Assembly: GCA_003166865.1 (NCBI GenBank)
Contig: PMUP01000097.1
Span: 132,266-196,265 of the forward strand
Source of the DNA: Bryobacterales bacterium
GTDB taxonomy: Bacteria; Acidobacteriota; Terriglobia; Bryobacterales; Bryobacteraceae
Direction: 5' to 3'
DNA: 64,000 nt
The translations under genes and the position numbers were made by a program. The notes under the pieces are model-generated. The model had not been told where the DNA came from. It was given only the letters and a program-made list of their open reading frames with translations, and did not search any database. How positions within the stretch are numbered: the stretch's first letter is position 1; every line of letters starts with the position of its first letter. Shown one piece after another: positions 52,476 through 61,424 of this stretch.

Positions 52476-55001
52476 TTACGGAAGAGGGTTACGCGCACTC
52501 GTCTCCACAGGGTCTTCCAGGAGCTTTGGCCGGCTCACTGCATCGCGAAGGGAGATAATCCCTTCCAGTGGCCGGCCATCTTGCTGCTTGGGTGATTCCG
52601 TCAAGCGTACGAGATTCTCGGATGCTGAGCTAGCCTCGCTCTGGACTTTTGATCGTCTGGCGGCAAACATTCGTTTTTCGGCTTCCGTGATCAGGGTCTC
52701 AGGTGTATCGCCGTTTAAGGGAAAAGTGACTGCTCCCGCGCTGAGTGATAAAAGGTCGGCGGCCCAGAGCTCCAGACCCGCTTCGCGGATTAGATGCGTC
52801 AGCGTGCTGATCCGCCCAGCGACTGCCTCTGCCGGCAAGCCAGGAAGCACGAACACAAAATCATCTCCGCCCCGCCAGGCGAGGTAATCGACTTCCCGGC
52901 ACCTCTCGCGAAAACGCCGCGTCACGAACTGAAGCGTCTTCTCCGCCGCTTCTCGCCCGAAGGATTCGTGAACGTCGGCGACTCCCTCCAGACCGCACAG
53001 CAAGACCGTCAGAGTAGAAGTGGTGCCCCGCCGCTTCGCTATTTCTGCCGAGATATTTGAAAACAGCGCCCTGGTATCCGGTAAACCTGTGAGCTCATCC
53101 ACGTTGGTAAAGGTCTTGCTGGGTTCCTGCTCTAAGGAAGTCTCAACTGCGAGCGAGATTTTATCGCTCACCGCCATTAAGTCCTCCAGGTTGTCGCGAG
53201 AAAACGCGTCTTTCTCTGTCCGGTACAGAGCCAGCACGCCGATGGTTCCCGAACTGGTCTGTAGTGGAACGGCGAGCACTGAATTGAGCGTGCTGGACGG
53301 GCCGGCACAATAGCCGGGTTCTACCGCCGGGTTTCCGTTCAGAATGGCCTTGTGGTTCTCCGCAACCCAGCCGGTGACTCCTTCGCCCAAGCCGATGCGC
53401 AAGGATGTCAAGAGTTTGAAATTTTCGCCGTGGACATATTTGGGAACAAGTGTGCCGCCCTCCAGTAGGTATATCGAAACGGCATCAGCCGAGACCAGCG
53501 TGCTCATGCGAGAGCACAGGACGCCGAGTGTTTCCGTCACGCTAAGTGATATCCCCAGCGTGCCTATAACTTCATCGAAGGCGTTTACCTTGACACGATT
53601 ACCGTCCCAGCCGGCCTGACGATTTAATGAATTCGCCTCCTTCCGTGAAGCGGCGGACTCAAAGCCCGCATCGGGCGAGCTACCCCGCACCACCTTCACA
53701 TCCAGCGATAGCTTCGGTTGAACGCGTGATGGCTTGGCTTGGGCTAACTCCTCAATTTCCTTGTAGCGCCGGCCCAGCAATTCGACGATCTGTGGATCGA
53801 AGCTCTTTCCGGCTTCATGGGTGACCACCGCCATGGCTTGTCCCAGTGGCAGCGCTTTGCGGTACTGACGGTCCGACGCCAGAGCGTCGAAGCAGTCCAC
53901 CACCGAGAGTATCCTAGCTCCAATGGGAATCTGATCGCCGCGTAAGCCGAAGGGATATCCAGATCCATCCCACTTCTCATGGTGGGCTCGTACGATGGCC
54001 GCCACCGGATAAGGGAATTCGATGAAATCGACGATCTCGGCGCCAACGATCGGATGAATCTTCATTTTCTCGAACTCGTCCGGGCTAAGCCGTCCCGGTT
54101 TCGAAATGATGTAGTCTGGAACCGCAATTTTTCCCACATCATGGAGAATCGATGCAGCCTGCAGCGCCAGCTTCTCGTCTTCCAACAAACCCAATTCCTG
54201 GGAGAGCTCTCTGGAATAGATCTGAACCCGCTTCAGATGATCGGCGGTAGTCTGATCCTTTGCTTCGATCGCAAGCGCAAGTGTCTCAATGGTGCGCAGA
54301 TGGAGCGCGGCCATTGTCTCCGCGTTCCGTTTCTCCTGTTCCAGCTGCCTAACGTGCAGAGTATGAGAACGATAGATGATGAAGATCATCGGCAGGACGG
54401 CGAGAGCGATCTCCCAATTGAACTTCGTCACATAATTGATCGAAGCCGCGATTGAGGCGCCTAGCAGGTAGTAAGGAAACGACCAGAGATAGAAGTTTTT
54501 CCAAGTCGCGATCAGCGGCTTATGCTCCATTAAAGCAATCCCGCCCGCGACCGAGGTGGTGTTGCTAAGGAAATAAGCACAAGTGGCGGAGGCGATGGAG
54601 ATGACCAGGCCGAAGCGAGGCCGGCAAACATGGTACGCCGCGTACGCCATCGCGGTGCTTAAGACCATCACGCTGGTGTTGAATGAGAGATGGATGAGCC
54701 GGGGCCGCTCTTTCGCCTTCCACAAGCACTGGACCAGAGCGGAAATCACTGCAATATCCACCACCTCACCCAAGGAGAACTGGATAACGCAGGACAGCAC
54801 CAGGACAAAGCTCACTGATATCGTCCCGGTGATGCCGGGCAGCCCGACCTTCATGCCGGATGCGACCGCGGTTAGAAGAAAATAGGCGAGAAAGCGAGCA
54901 TAATCGGTGGAAGCCCAGTGGAGGTTCGCTCCGAGCAAGATACTCAGCCCGGCGCAGATGACGCCCCCGATGTAGACCCTGGCTGTGGTCGATAGGCCCA
55001 C
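52476..55001 (-). CDS. Membrane HD-GYP/GAF/GGDEF cyclic-di-GMP protein
   Basis: 841 residues. Residues ~8-210 form about seven membrane helices (MASE-like input). The HD-GYP phosphodiesterase domain (~235-410) has ILHDVGKI (H287, D288) and HHEKWDGSGYP (340-350). A GAF domain (~470-625) follows with GEGVTGWVAENHKA and TLNSVLAVPLQTSSGTIGVL. The GGDEF domain (~635-800) has DELTGLPDTRALF and an intact GGDDF signature. Both opposing c-di-GMP activities therefore look possible in one protein; which dominates cannot be told. It is a single gene flanked by the recombinase remnant and the TPR module. Confidence 0.93.
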   Translation of the reverse strand: MGLSTTARVYIGGVICAGLSILLGANLHWASTDYARFLAYFLLTAVASGMKVGLPGITGTISVSFVLVLSCVIQFSLGEVVDIAVISALVQCLWKAKERPRLIHLSFNTSVMVLSTAMAYAAYHVCRPRFGLVISIASATCAYFLSNTTSVAGGIALMEHKPLIATWKNFYLWSFPYYLLGASIAASINYVTKFNWEIALAVLPMIFIIYRSHTLHVRQLEQEKRNAETMAALHLRTIETLALAIEAKDQTTADHLKRVQIYSRELSQELGLLEDEKLALQAASILHDVGKIAVPDYIISKPGRLSPDEFEKMKIHPIVGAEIVDFIEFPYPVAAIVRAHHEKWDGSGYPFGLRGDQIPIGARILSVVDCFDALASDRQYRKALPLGQAMAVVTHEAGKSFDPQIVELLGRRYKEIEELAQAKPSRVQPKLSLDVKVVRGSSPDAGFESAASRKEANSLNRQAGWDGNRVKVNAFDEVIGTLGISLSVTETLGVLCSRMSTLVSADAVSIYLLEGGTLVPKYVHGENFKLLTSLRIGLGEGVTGWVAENHKAILNGNPAVEPGYCAGPSSTLNSVLAVPLQTSSGTIGVLALYRTEKDAFSRDNLEDLMAVSDKISLAVETSLEQEPSKTFTNVDELTGLPDTRALFSNISAEIAKRRGTTSTLTVLLCGLEGVADVHESFGREAAEKTLQFVTRRFRERCREVDYLAWRGGDDFVFVLPGLPAEAVAGRISTLTHLIREAGLELWAADLLSLSAGAVTFPLNGDTPETLITEAEKRMFAARRSKVQSEASSASENLVRLTESPKQQDGRPLEGIISLRDAVSRPKLLEDPVETSARNPLP

Positions 55002-55335
55002 GGAGTAGCTATCGACGTAATTGAGTGGAAGGTGTAATCCTTGGAATCTACAGTGGAATCGACGGTGTTAGATAAGTAAGCGCGTTCCTTGATTTAAGGC
55101 CTTTAGCCGAGTTGTAGACTTTAAGCCAAGAACGATAGCAAACGGTCGCCAAACAGACGGCCATCGATGTCCGCAGGCCCAAAGCTTGAGGTGCCAAGTT
55201 GGAACCGCACGACCGTACGCGGCGCGATGCTGCGATGCGGCACGCATGCCCGGCCCGACTTCGTCCTGAAATTACCAAGGAGAGCCGTGCGCACAGGTCG
55301 CTCATCCAGTTGCTTGCACCACAAAGTGCAATAAT
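55002..55335. other. Intergenic, no recognised gene
   Basis: No family pattern or convincing small gene on either strand. It contains the region upstream of the HD-GYP gene and the 3' side of the TPR gene. Confidence 0.5.
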
Positions 55336-56955
55336 TTACGCCAAGTAGTAACCAATCGCCAGTTCTGGTTTCAGTTGCAGCGCGCGCACCCAATGATCTC
55401 GCGCCGCGTCCTTTCGGCCTGTGGCGTTGAGCACGTTTCCCAAGTTCAAGAGGGCTTCCGGAAAGTCTGGTTTGAGCGCCAGGGCATCCCTGTATTCCGA
55501 TTCGGCCTTCGCACTTTCCCCCTGATTTTGATAAAGAACGCCCAGATTGTGCCGTACCTCAGCCGATTGATCCCCTAGTTCGAGAAGCCGGAGGTGGTAT
55601 CGAATCGCGGTTTTGAATTGATTCTGTTCGAGCGAGAGCGCCGCAAGCATGCGGATCAGTTCCACGCTATCAGGTTCGTGGGTCAGTGTGTTCTGAAGCA
55701 CGCGTTCCGCCTGTTCCTTTTGACCGTGTTTTCCATAGGCGATGGCGAGGTTAATTTCGGCTTCGATCCAATCGGGGCGTAACTGTACACACTTCTCAAA
55801 ACAGAGCACTGCTGCATTGAACTCGCCTGATCTTAGGTACATCGCGCCCAGGCGGAACCAGGCGCCCGTCATGTTCTCGTTCGTTTCCAGCAGCGCCCTG
55901 TACATGTCGGCGGCTTTCTCGGTTTCACCGCAGTCGTCGAGAGCGATGGCGGCCTCATATCGAATGTCATCGCGCTCCGGAGCAATCCGATGAGCTTGCT
56001 CCAATGCATTGGCCGCCTGCGCGGCGTCACCCCGCTCCTGGTAGAGAAGTCCCAGGTTTACGTAGGCCGAAGTGCCCTCGGGACGAACCTGCAACGCCTT
56101 TTGATAGCTTTCGGTGGCGCCGTCATGATTTCCAACGCGGTGCCGCGCAACGCCCAGGTTTAACCAATAATCGTAATTCGTGGGATGCAGTTCGACCAGC
56201 TTTTCGTAATACTGCGCTGCAACCTTAAACTCTTCCACCGCCAGGCCGGCAGCGCCGAGTCCCTGGAGGGCGATCTCCGAATTGGGGTCCAACTTGAGAA
56301 GACGGTCGGCGGCCGCTCGAACCAAATCGAAATCCGAATTCTGCAGGCCCAACAAGGTCAAGTTTGCCAGGCATTCTGCGGAAGGCGAACTTCGTTCCAG
56401 AAGCTGGCCGGACACACGCGAAGCCGCCTCGATATCGCCGACCATTTGGAGCGCGACCGCTTTACCCACCATGGCGCTTTCGTTATCGGGATGCTCCGCA
56501 AGACACTTCTCAAATGTGGACGCGGCGTCCCCAGGGCGATTGAGGTTCAACAAACAATTCCCTAGCGCTATCTGCGTGTCGGCCCCGCCTGGCGCCAGCT
56601 TGCGGCTTTCCTCGAACGCACCCAGGGCCGCTTCATACTGACCGAGCTGGTACAGACAAAATCCCGAATGATAGTGAGCAGCTTCGAGCGACGGCTTGAT
56701 GGAGAGCAGCCGCGCGAATTGTCTCTGCGCTTCCTCGAAGCGGTTGGCACGCAACAGTAGATGCGCCTTGGCGGCAACCACATCGGCGATGTTGCCGTCT
56801 TCGCCGTCTAGGGAATTGAGCTTGGCCAGCGCGCCTTCGATATTTCCGTTTAAATGATCGGCGAGCGCCTGAGCCAATGGAATCGTTGCGCCATTCACCA
56901 GCTCTGAATGGTTTTCCACGGGAGTTGAGTCTTTTTGTCTTCGAGTCAGTTTCAT
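55336..56955 (-). CDS. Large TPR protein, module 1
   Basis: 539 residues, no signal peptide or membrane helix, so cytoplasmic. Almost entirely TPR units from residue ~25, for example FEEAQRQFARLLSIKPSLEA, AVLCFEKCVQLRPDWIEAEI and AESEYRDALALKPDFPEALL. It ends LQLKPELAIGYYLA. It is alignable along its full length with the protein at 61425, most clearly at the C-terminus (KPDFPEALLNLGNVL here, KPEFPEALLNLGHVL there). It follows the zinc-finger/repeat protein by 61 bp on the same strand. Its likely role is a scaffold for its partner proteins. Confidence 0.9.
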   Translation of the reverse strand: MKLTRRQKDSTPVENHSELVNGATIPLAQALADHLNGNIEGALAKLNSLDGEDGNIADVVAAKAHLLLRANRFEEAQRQFARLLSIKPSLEAAHYHSGFCLYQLGQYEAALGAFEESRKLAPGGADTQIALGNCLLNLNRPGDAASTFEKCLAEHPDNESAMVGKAVALQMVGDIEAASRVSGQLLERSSPSAECLANLTLLGLQNSDFDLVRAAADRLLKLDPNSEIALQGLGAAGLAVEEFKVAAQYYEKLVELHPTNYDYWLNLGVARHRVGNHDGATESYQKALQVRPEGTSAYVNLGLLYQERGDAAQAANALEQAHRIAPERDDIRYEAAIALDDCGETEKAADMYRALLETNENMTGAWFRLGAMYLRSGEFNAAVLCFEKCVQLRPDWIEAEINLAIAYGKHGQKEQAERVLQNTLTHEPDSVELIRMLAALSLEQNQFKTAIRYHLRLLELGDQSAEVRHNLGVLYQNQGESAKAESEYRDALALKPDFPEALLNLGNVLNATGRKDAARDHWVRALQLKPELAIGYYLA

Positions 56956-57016
56956 AGTAGCCCCTTAGAGTATCGGACTATTCCTACTTGTACTTTATGG
57001 ATAGAACTTGGGTGTC

Positions 57017-59944
57017 TCATGGCATCGGCACCCAGGGTATTTTGTGGGCCACCCACTTCAGGTCGCCCTTGGCGCCACCCGGCTTGGTTCCAGTGGAACG
57101 GCACACCGCTGCTGCGGTCTCGCTGGCACGCAACTGTAAATGCAGTCTTGTTCCAGGCAGAGCCCAAGTGGCGGTGCGAGCCACGCGGGAAGATCCAACC
57201 AGAGCGACCTTCGCACTGTTCGGATTGGCGGCAAATTGGAGGCATGGCGTCCGCTCGGGATCCCAAGATGGCAGCCGTCGAGATGGAACACCAATCTTGT
57301 AATTAAAGTCGAAGCCTTTGGCTACGAATTTCGGCCGCTGTGAGCTTAGCTCGCCTCCCAGAAAAACAGGCGAGTCGAATAACATTGAGGCTACGGACGT
57401 CAGGCGAAGATCTCTGGCATAGATACGAATCGCCACAGTCTGGCCGGAGCCTAGCTGCTGGGTAGTCCGGATTTGCGAGTCCATGGGTGATGCGCCAAAA
57501 CGGATGGCTAGCGCATGGAAGCTACAGTTAGGTAGCACCGGCGCCGTCCGCCCGCTAGTGATTCCGAACGCTTGCCGTGCTCGGATCTGCACGGCCGATG
57601 GCAGAGGCGGAGTGGTTGGGCGCGCCAAGATCGGGTTAGATGTAATATGCCAGGCAAATACCGGCTTGCGCGTCGCCCTTTGACTGCGTAACGCGATGCG
57701 CCGCGGTTGTCGGAGCTGGCTCGATGCAGCGTATTCCTTGGTTTCCAGCTTCTCTGGCCTGGACGCGACGATCTGCGTCGTTCGGGTAGTAGTGAAGACT
57801 TGAGAAGGCCTAAAATCTAGCTTTCTTCGCTGGACTTGCGCCGCGCCGGCCTGGAGGCTGGGCGGCGAACTAGCGTAGGGTTGCGTCGTCGTTTTGGCAT
57901 GAGCCGGTGTACTCGGTCTGGTCGCCACTGCTTGAAAGGTGCAATTGGGCAGGGTCAGACTCAACCGTACCAGCGAAACGGGTGCCGCCTGGGATGTTCG
58001 CGTCGCCGCAGTCACGTGCGAACCCCCGTTGATCGGGCCTACCAAGCGGGTCAGGGGGATCTTCAGAACCCATGCATCCACTGGCTGGCGGTCCGCGGTC
58101 CGTCGGAGGAGGGCCAATGGCCGCACTTCGTAGCTGAGTTCGGATGCGCGGCACACCTTATTTTCCGCCTTTACCGGCAAGACCTGAATCGCGGCGGCGG
58201 AAAGTCGAAACACCTGAAATTCTCGCTGTCTCGACTGGACCGGTAATACTGTCCCCCGGACCTTCTGGCGCGGCGAGGCGATGGGTCGTTCGGAGGCGAT
58301 GCGCGGTAGAGTTGTAGGCTCCGTCTTGACTGGTATGCTCTGGTTGATCGCTAGCGCGCGGTCCGCGCAATCGAACAGCCTGGAACTTAGACGCCCGATC
58401 GAAATTGCCACGCCTCGCGGCTGGGCGCTGGAATGCTGCGGCCGCGAGACTTCTGGACGAGGCAAACTCGCCGGGCGAATCTTCGGGTACGGGATTAATG
58501 GCGCGGTCTGCTCTGGCATCTCGCGCCTACACAGCGCCGTCAGGCTCACTTCAGAACTTCGTTTGCCCGCGCTCTGAAGGGCCGTCGGCTTCTCTCGATT
58601 TCGCGCGAAACCTTCGACCGGAGTGACGGGCACTCGACAGCCTGCAAACCCACCAAACTGTCTCGGCTGGAGTTGCTGTGCGAGCGGCTGCTGCGGCATA
58701 CCTGCGCCTGACGCAACTAGGGATGTCGCTCGGGTTGATACAATCCGCTCCGGTGCCAATGCGTAGGAGCCGCAATTGCGCGGCGCTGGATTGGTGCGCC
58801 CTACCGTGAGAGCGAAGGCTTGTGGCGCCTGAGTGTACCCAACCGGCTGTGTGGCGGCGGACTGCGGCAGGCTCGCCTGACCAATTTTCGGACTCTGCGT
58901 GCGGGTGGAGCGACTTTCGACCTCACGCGTACGCAAATGCACCGGCCGCACTTCGTACGATCCAACGGCCGCAGTGGGCACCCTCGCTTGCCAGGGTCGC
59001 GGCTCTAGTTCGCAGGGGTGGAGCACAGGGTGCGCGACTTTACAAGCTTGAAACTGTAGCGGCGTAAACTGACCCGGTAGGATCTGGCAAGCGGGCAGCG
59101 CTTGGAAACTGCTGGGTGCCGGCGAATGTAACGGCTCGAGTGCAGCTCCAAGCGCCAAGCTCGGCAAGCTCGCCGGGATGGTTTTCGAAGGCACGGTCAC
59201 AGGAGCTGGCAGTGTCTCACGCTGAAGCAGGAGCGTTGGCTGGACTGCATAGGCCGCCCGCAGCCCACTGTACAGGGTTAGTTGCGAAGCCTCTGGTTGT
59301 AATGCACAGGCCTGAACCGGCTGGCCAGGTTCGGCACAGGTGAGAGTTGCGAGGCTCCTTAGCTGGACTTGTCGAACCTTGTCCAGGTGCTGACCGTATG
59401 GCAAATTCAGAGATGGCGTGGGAGCCGAATGGCCAAATAGCCGTGCTTGGCATCCCTCGGTTGAGGAGATGCTCAGCGCCGGAATGAACCGTATCCGCTC
59501 GTATCGCGCATCTGGGGTTCGAACTACTCTGTTGATTAGGTTCGAGTCGAAACCGTCGTTGCGCCCCTTCTCTGACAGCGCCGGACGCCGGTTGAAAACA
59601 GGAAGATGCAAATCCTTGTTAACGCCGATTGTCGAGATGAAGCCCGCGGCTGGCGGCGCTTGGCGGTCGAAATCTGAGCCGTAGTAGAAAACACCTCGTT
59701 TTTCGGAGGCGTCTGGGATTGCGGGGGTGACTGGAGGATTTATTGCCTCGCGCGAATTGCGATGCGCGAATAGCACCGGAGGAGGAACGGTATCTCTTGC
59801 AGTCTTGTCATAACCGAAGGCCTCTGTGAGGCGCTGCATAGACAATTCGGCTTGCTGCTCACGCCATTGTTCGCGGTGTTTCTTATTACAGAATTCGCCC
59901 CGTGATAAGAGCCCTAAGGTTGTCCCGCAATACAAGCACTCCAT
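57017..59944 (-). CDS. Unrecognised 975-aa zinc-finger protein with ~138-aa degenerate repeats
   Basis: The N-terminus is a small CxxC-x12-CxxxH finger (C3, C6, C19, H23: ECLYCGTTLGLLSRGEFC then NKKHREQW), resembling short zinc motifs at the start of other acidobacterial proteins. The rest is rich in Pro, Ala, Gln and Arg and is not a known domain. Blocks recur: SYEVRPVHLR/SYEVRPLALL; SPKIGQASLP/YPKIRPASLP/KTIPASLP; LTVGR, ISIGR, VRLSL and ITSGR followed by an NC or DC pair and ALA. The four later blocks lie near 58807, 58400, 57967 and 57557, a ~415-bp period. No signal peptide. Partner of the TPR gene downstream. Function unknown. Confidence 0.7.
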   Translation of the reverse strand: MECLYCGTTLGLLSRGEFCNKKHREQWREQQAELSMQRLTEAFGYDKTARDTVPPPVLFAHRNSREAINPPVTPAIPDASEKRGVFYYGSDFDRQAPPAAGFISTIGVNKDLHLPVFNRRPALSEKGRNDGFDSNLINRVVRTPDARYERIRFIPALSISSTEGCQARLFGHSAPTPSLNLPYGQHLDKVRQVQLRSLATLTCAEPGQPVQACALQPEASQLTLYSGLRAAYAVQPTLLLQRETLPAPVTVPSKTIPASLPSLALGAALEPLHSPAPSSFQALPACQILPGQFTPLQFQACKVAHPVLHPCELEPRPWQARVPTAAVGSYEVRPVHLRTREVESRSTRTQSPKIGQASLPQSAATQPVGYTQAPQAFALTVGRTNPAPRNCGSYALAPERIVSTRATSLVASGAGMPQQPLAQQLQPRQFGGFAGCRVPVTPVEGFARNREKPTALQSAGKRSSEVSLTALCRREMPEQTAPLIPYPKIRPASLPRPEVSRPQHSSAQPRGVAISIGRLSSRLFDCADRALAINQSIPVKTEPTTLPRIASERPIASPRQKVRGTVLPVQSRQREFQVFRLSAAAIQVLPVKAENKVCRASELSYEVRPLALLRRTADRQPVDAWVLKIPLTRLVGPINGGSHVTAATRTSQAAPVSLVRLSLTLPNCTFQAVATRPSTPAHAKTTTQPYASSPPSLQAGAAQVQRRKLDFRPSQVFTTTRTTQIVASRPEKLETKEYAASSQLRQPRRIALRSQRATRKPVFAWHITSNPILARPTTPPLPSAVQIRARQAFGITSGRTAPVLPNCSFHALAIRFGASPMDSQIRTTQQLGSGQTVAIRIYARDLRLTSVASMLFDSPVFLGGELSSQRPKFVAKGFDFNYKIGVPSRRLPSWDPERTPCLQFAANPNSAKVALVGSSRVARTATWALPGTRLHLQLRASETAAAVCRSTGTKPGGAKGDLKWVAHKIPWVPMP

Positions 59945-60209
59945 CAGATGTTCCGCCGTTCTTGCATGTGGATCGAGCCGAGCCCTCAGTTTTGCCGACC
60001 GGGAAGTTCCACGGCACCCGATCGCCGACTAAGATTTTGAGATGATTCGCTGACTCACTTTAGATCGTCTGCTCGGCGGACCTTTCGATATAGGAGAGAA
60101 ACCTTAGCCGCGTAAGCGCTGCCGCTATGACCGCAGCCCCTAGGGTTCTACAGGAAAGCGCTCACCCTACCGATGTAGGACCTAAGGAGCAACGCCGGCC
60201 TAGTACCCT
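59945..60209. promoter_or_regulatory. Shared divergent intergenic region of the two modules
   Basis: 265 bp between the starts of the two unrecognised proteins. It should contain both promoters; I could not identify convincing -35/-10 pairs. Confidence 0.45.
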
Positions 60210-61340
60210 ATGCTGCCTACGACCATTCCAGCGAGCGATCCGACGAAAATTTGCCCAGCCGTGGCCATATGGCTGGTTCCGGTGTCTCAGTCAGGCCACG
60301 AATGTAATCAAATTCAACCTTTCGCGCCCCGTTCCTCCGTCTTTGAATTTATTGCGGCAGCCGATTTCAGGCGGAAAACCGGGCAGCCGGAAGGTGAGCT
60401 GTTTGCGTTTCTGGTTGCGCCCGCTGAGCTGCATACCGAACGGGTCGAGATTGCGCCCTTCGTTCCGAAGCAGCACATTTCCGCGCCTCCCTGTTACGCC
60501 AAACCCGGCAACGCCTGCGGGCCTCGCACCGGCGGAATGGGCGGGATCGAGTTCGCCTGCGCAGCGGGGCGGAAGGATCGAAACGGCCGTTTGCTGGATG
60601 CGACGCTTCCCGTGCCGCCGCCTTTGACTTGCGAGCCACATGCGCAGACAGAAGCGTGGCGGGCTGCGGCACTGCAGCCGTCCCAGCCCCTGTCAAGTAA
60701 ACCATCGCGCCTGGTGTGGCGAGCACAAGCGGGAGGTTCTAAGGCGATTCGGCCGAAGCAGGGTTTACGCGAGCTGGCCTTGCCCTCGCCGCGGCCTTGG
60801 CATTCGCTGACAGTTTTATGGGAGTCGCTTGACGGCTTCCATTTTGCGATGCCCATGCCGGAATCGGCGGCTGCGGTTCGTTTACCGAATCCAAGGTCGA
60901 TCGCGCCATGGAATACGTGCGTGGACGCGGCTCTCCCCGCCAGCCGATTTCTTCAAGAATCAGCAGAGATACCCTTTGAGCTTCAACCCTCCCTCGAGGG
61001 CGCGCGCACTTTGTTAGCGCCCGTTGAGATGCGGGAAGCAATCGCGCCGTTCTTGCCAGGGCTGGACAAACCCTTGAGAGGCGGCAACCCGTCTGTGGAA
61101 ACAGAGCCGATTCCCGAAGCCGCGTTATCCGAAATGCTGCCCTTGCCTATGTCTCCCAAGACGCCGTTACCTGGCATCGCGCTACCGGAAGGCCTATTGA
61201 TCTGGAGCGGAAGCACCAATTCGTATACACGCCGCTATTGGTGCGCACCCAGGCTGCGCGAAGGAGGACGGGTTGTTCACACTCTGCGGCTTGCTCCGGC
61301 GAGCGAAGTAAGCGAATCGTTGGAAGTGTTGGCACTATAA
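60210..61340 (+). CDS. Unrecognised Pro/Ala-rich protein, module 2
   Basis: 376 residues from ATG 60210; an in-frame stop at 60201 excludes an earlier start and there is no clear ribosome site. It has no zinc finger and no signal peptide. The composition (Pro, Ala, Leu, Arg) resembles that of the divergent 975-aa protein, but I could not align them. It ends with a more ordered-looking segment (RYWCAPRLREGGRVVHTLRL, then APASEVSESLEVLAL). It is followed by the module 2 TPR gene after ~85 bp. A real gene is likely from position and length, though short stretches overlap antisense frames. Function unknown. Confidence 0.5.
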   Translation: MLPTTIPASDPTKICPAVAIWLVPVSQSGHECNQIQPFAPRSSVFEFIAAADFRRKTGQPEGELFAFLVAPAELHTERVEIAPFVPKQHISAPPCYAKPGNACGPRTGGMGGIEFACAAGRKDRNGRLLDATLPVPPPLTCEPHAQTEAWRAAALQPSQPLSSKPSRLVWRAQAGGSKAIRPKQGLRELALPSPRPWHSLTVLWESLDGFHFAMPMPESAAAVRLPNPRSIAPWNTCVDAALPASRFLQESAEIPFELQPSLEGARTLLAPVEMREAIAPFLPGLDKPLRGGNPSVETEPIPEAALSEMLPLPMSPKTPLPGIALPEGLLIWSGSTNSYTRRYWCAPRLREGGRVVHTLRLAPASEVSESLEVLAL

Positions 61341-61424
61341 CCCTGAAGTACTAGCATGATTCCGCCGATGATCTAAGGGAAAAGCTACTCGGCGTAATTG
61401 CCGGACTGTGAGAGGAGAAACCGA

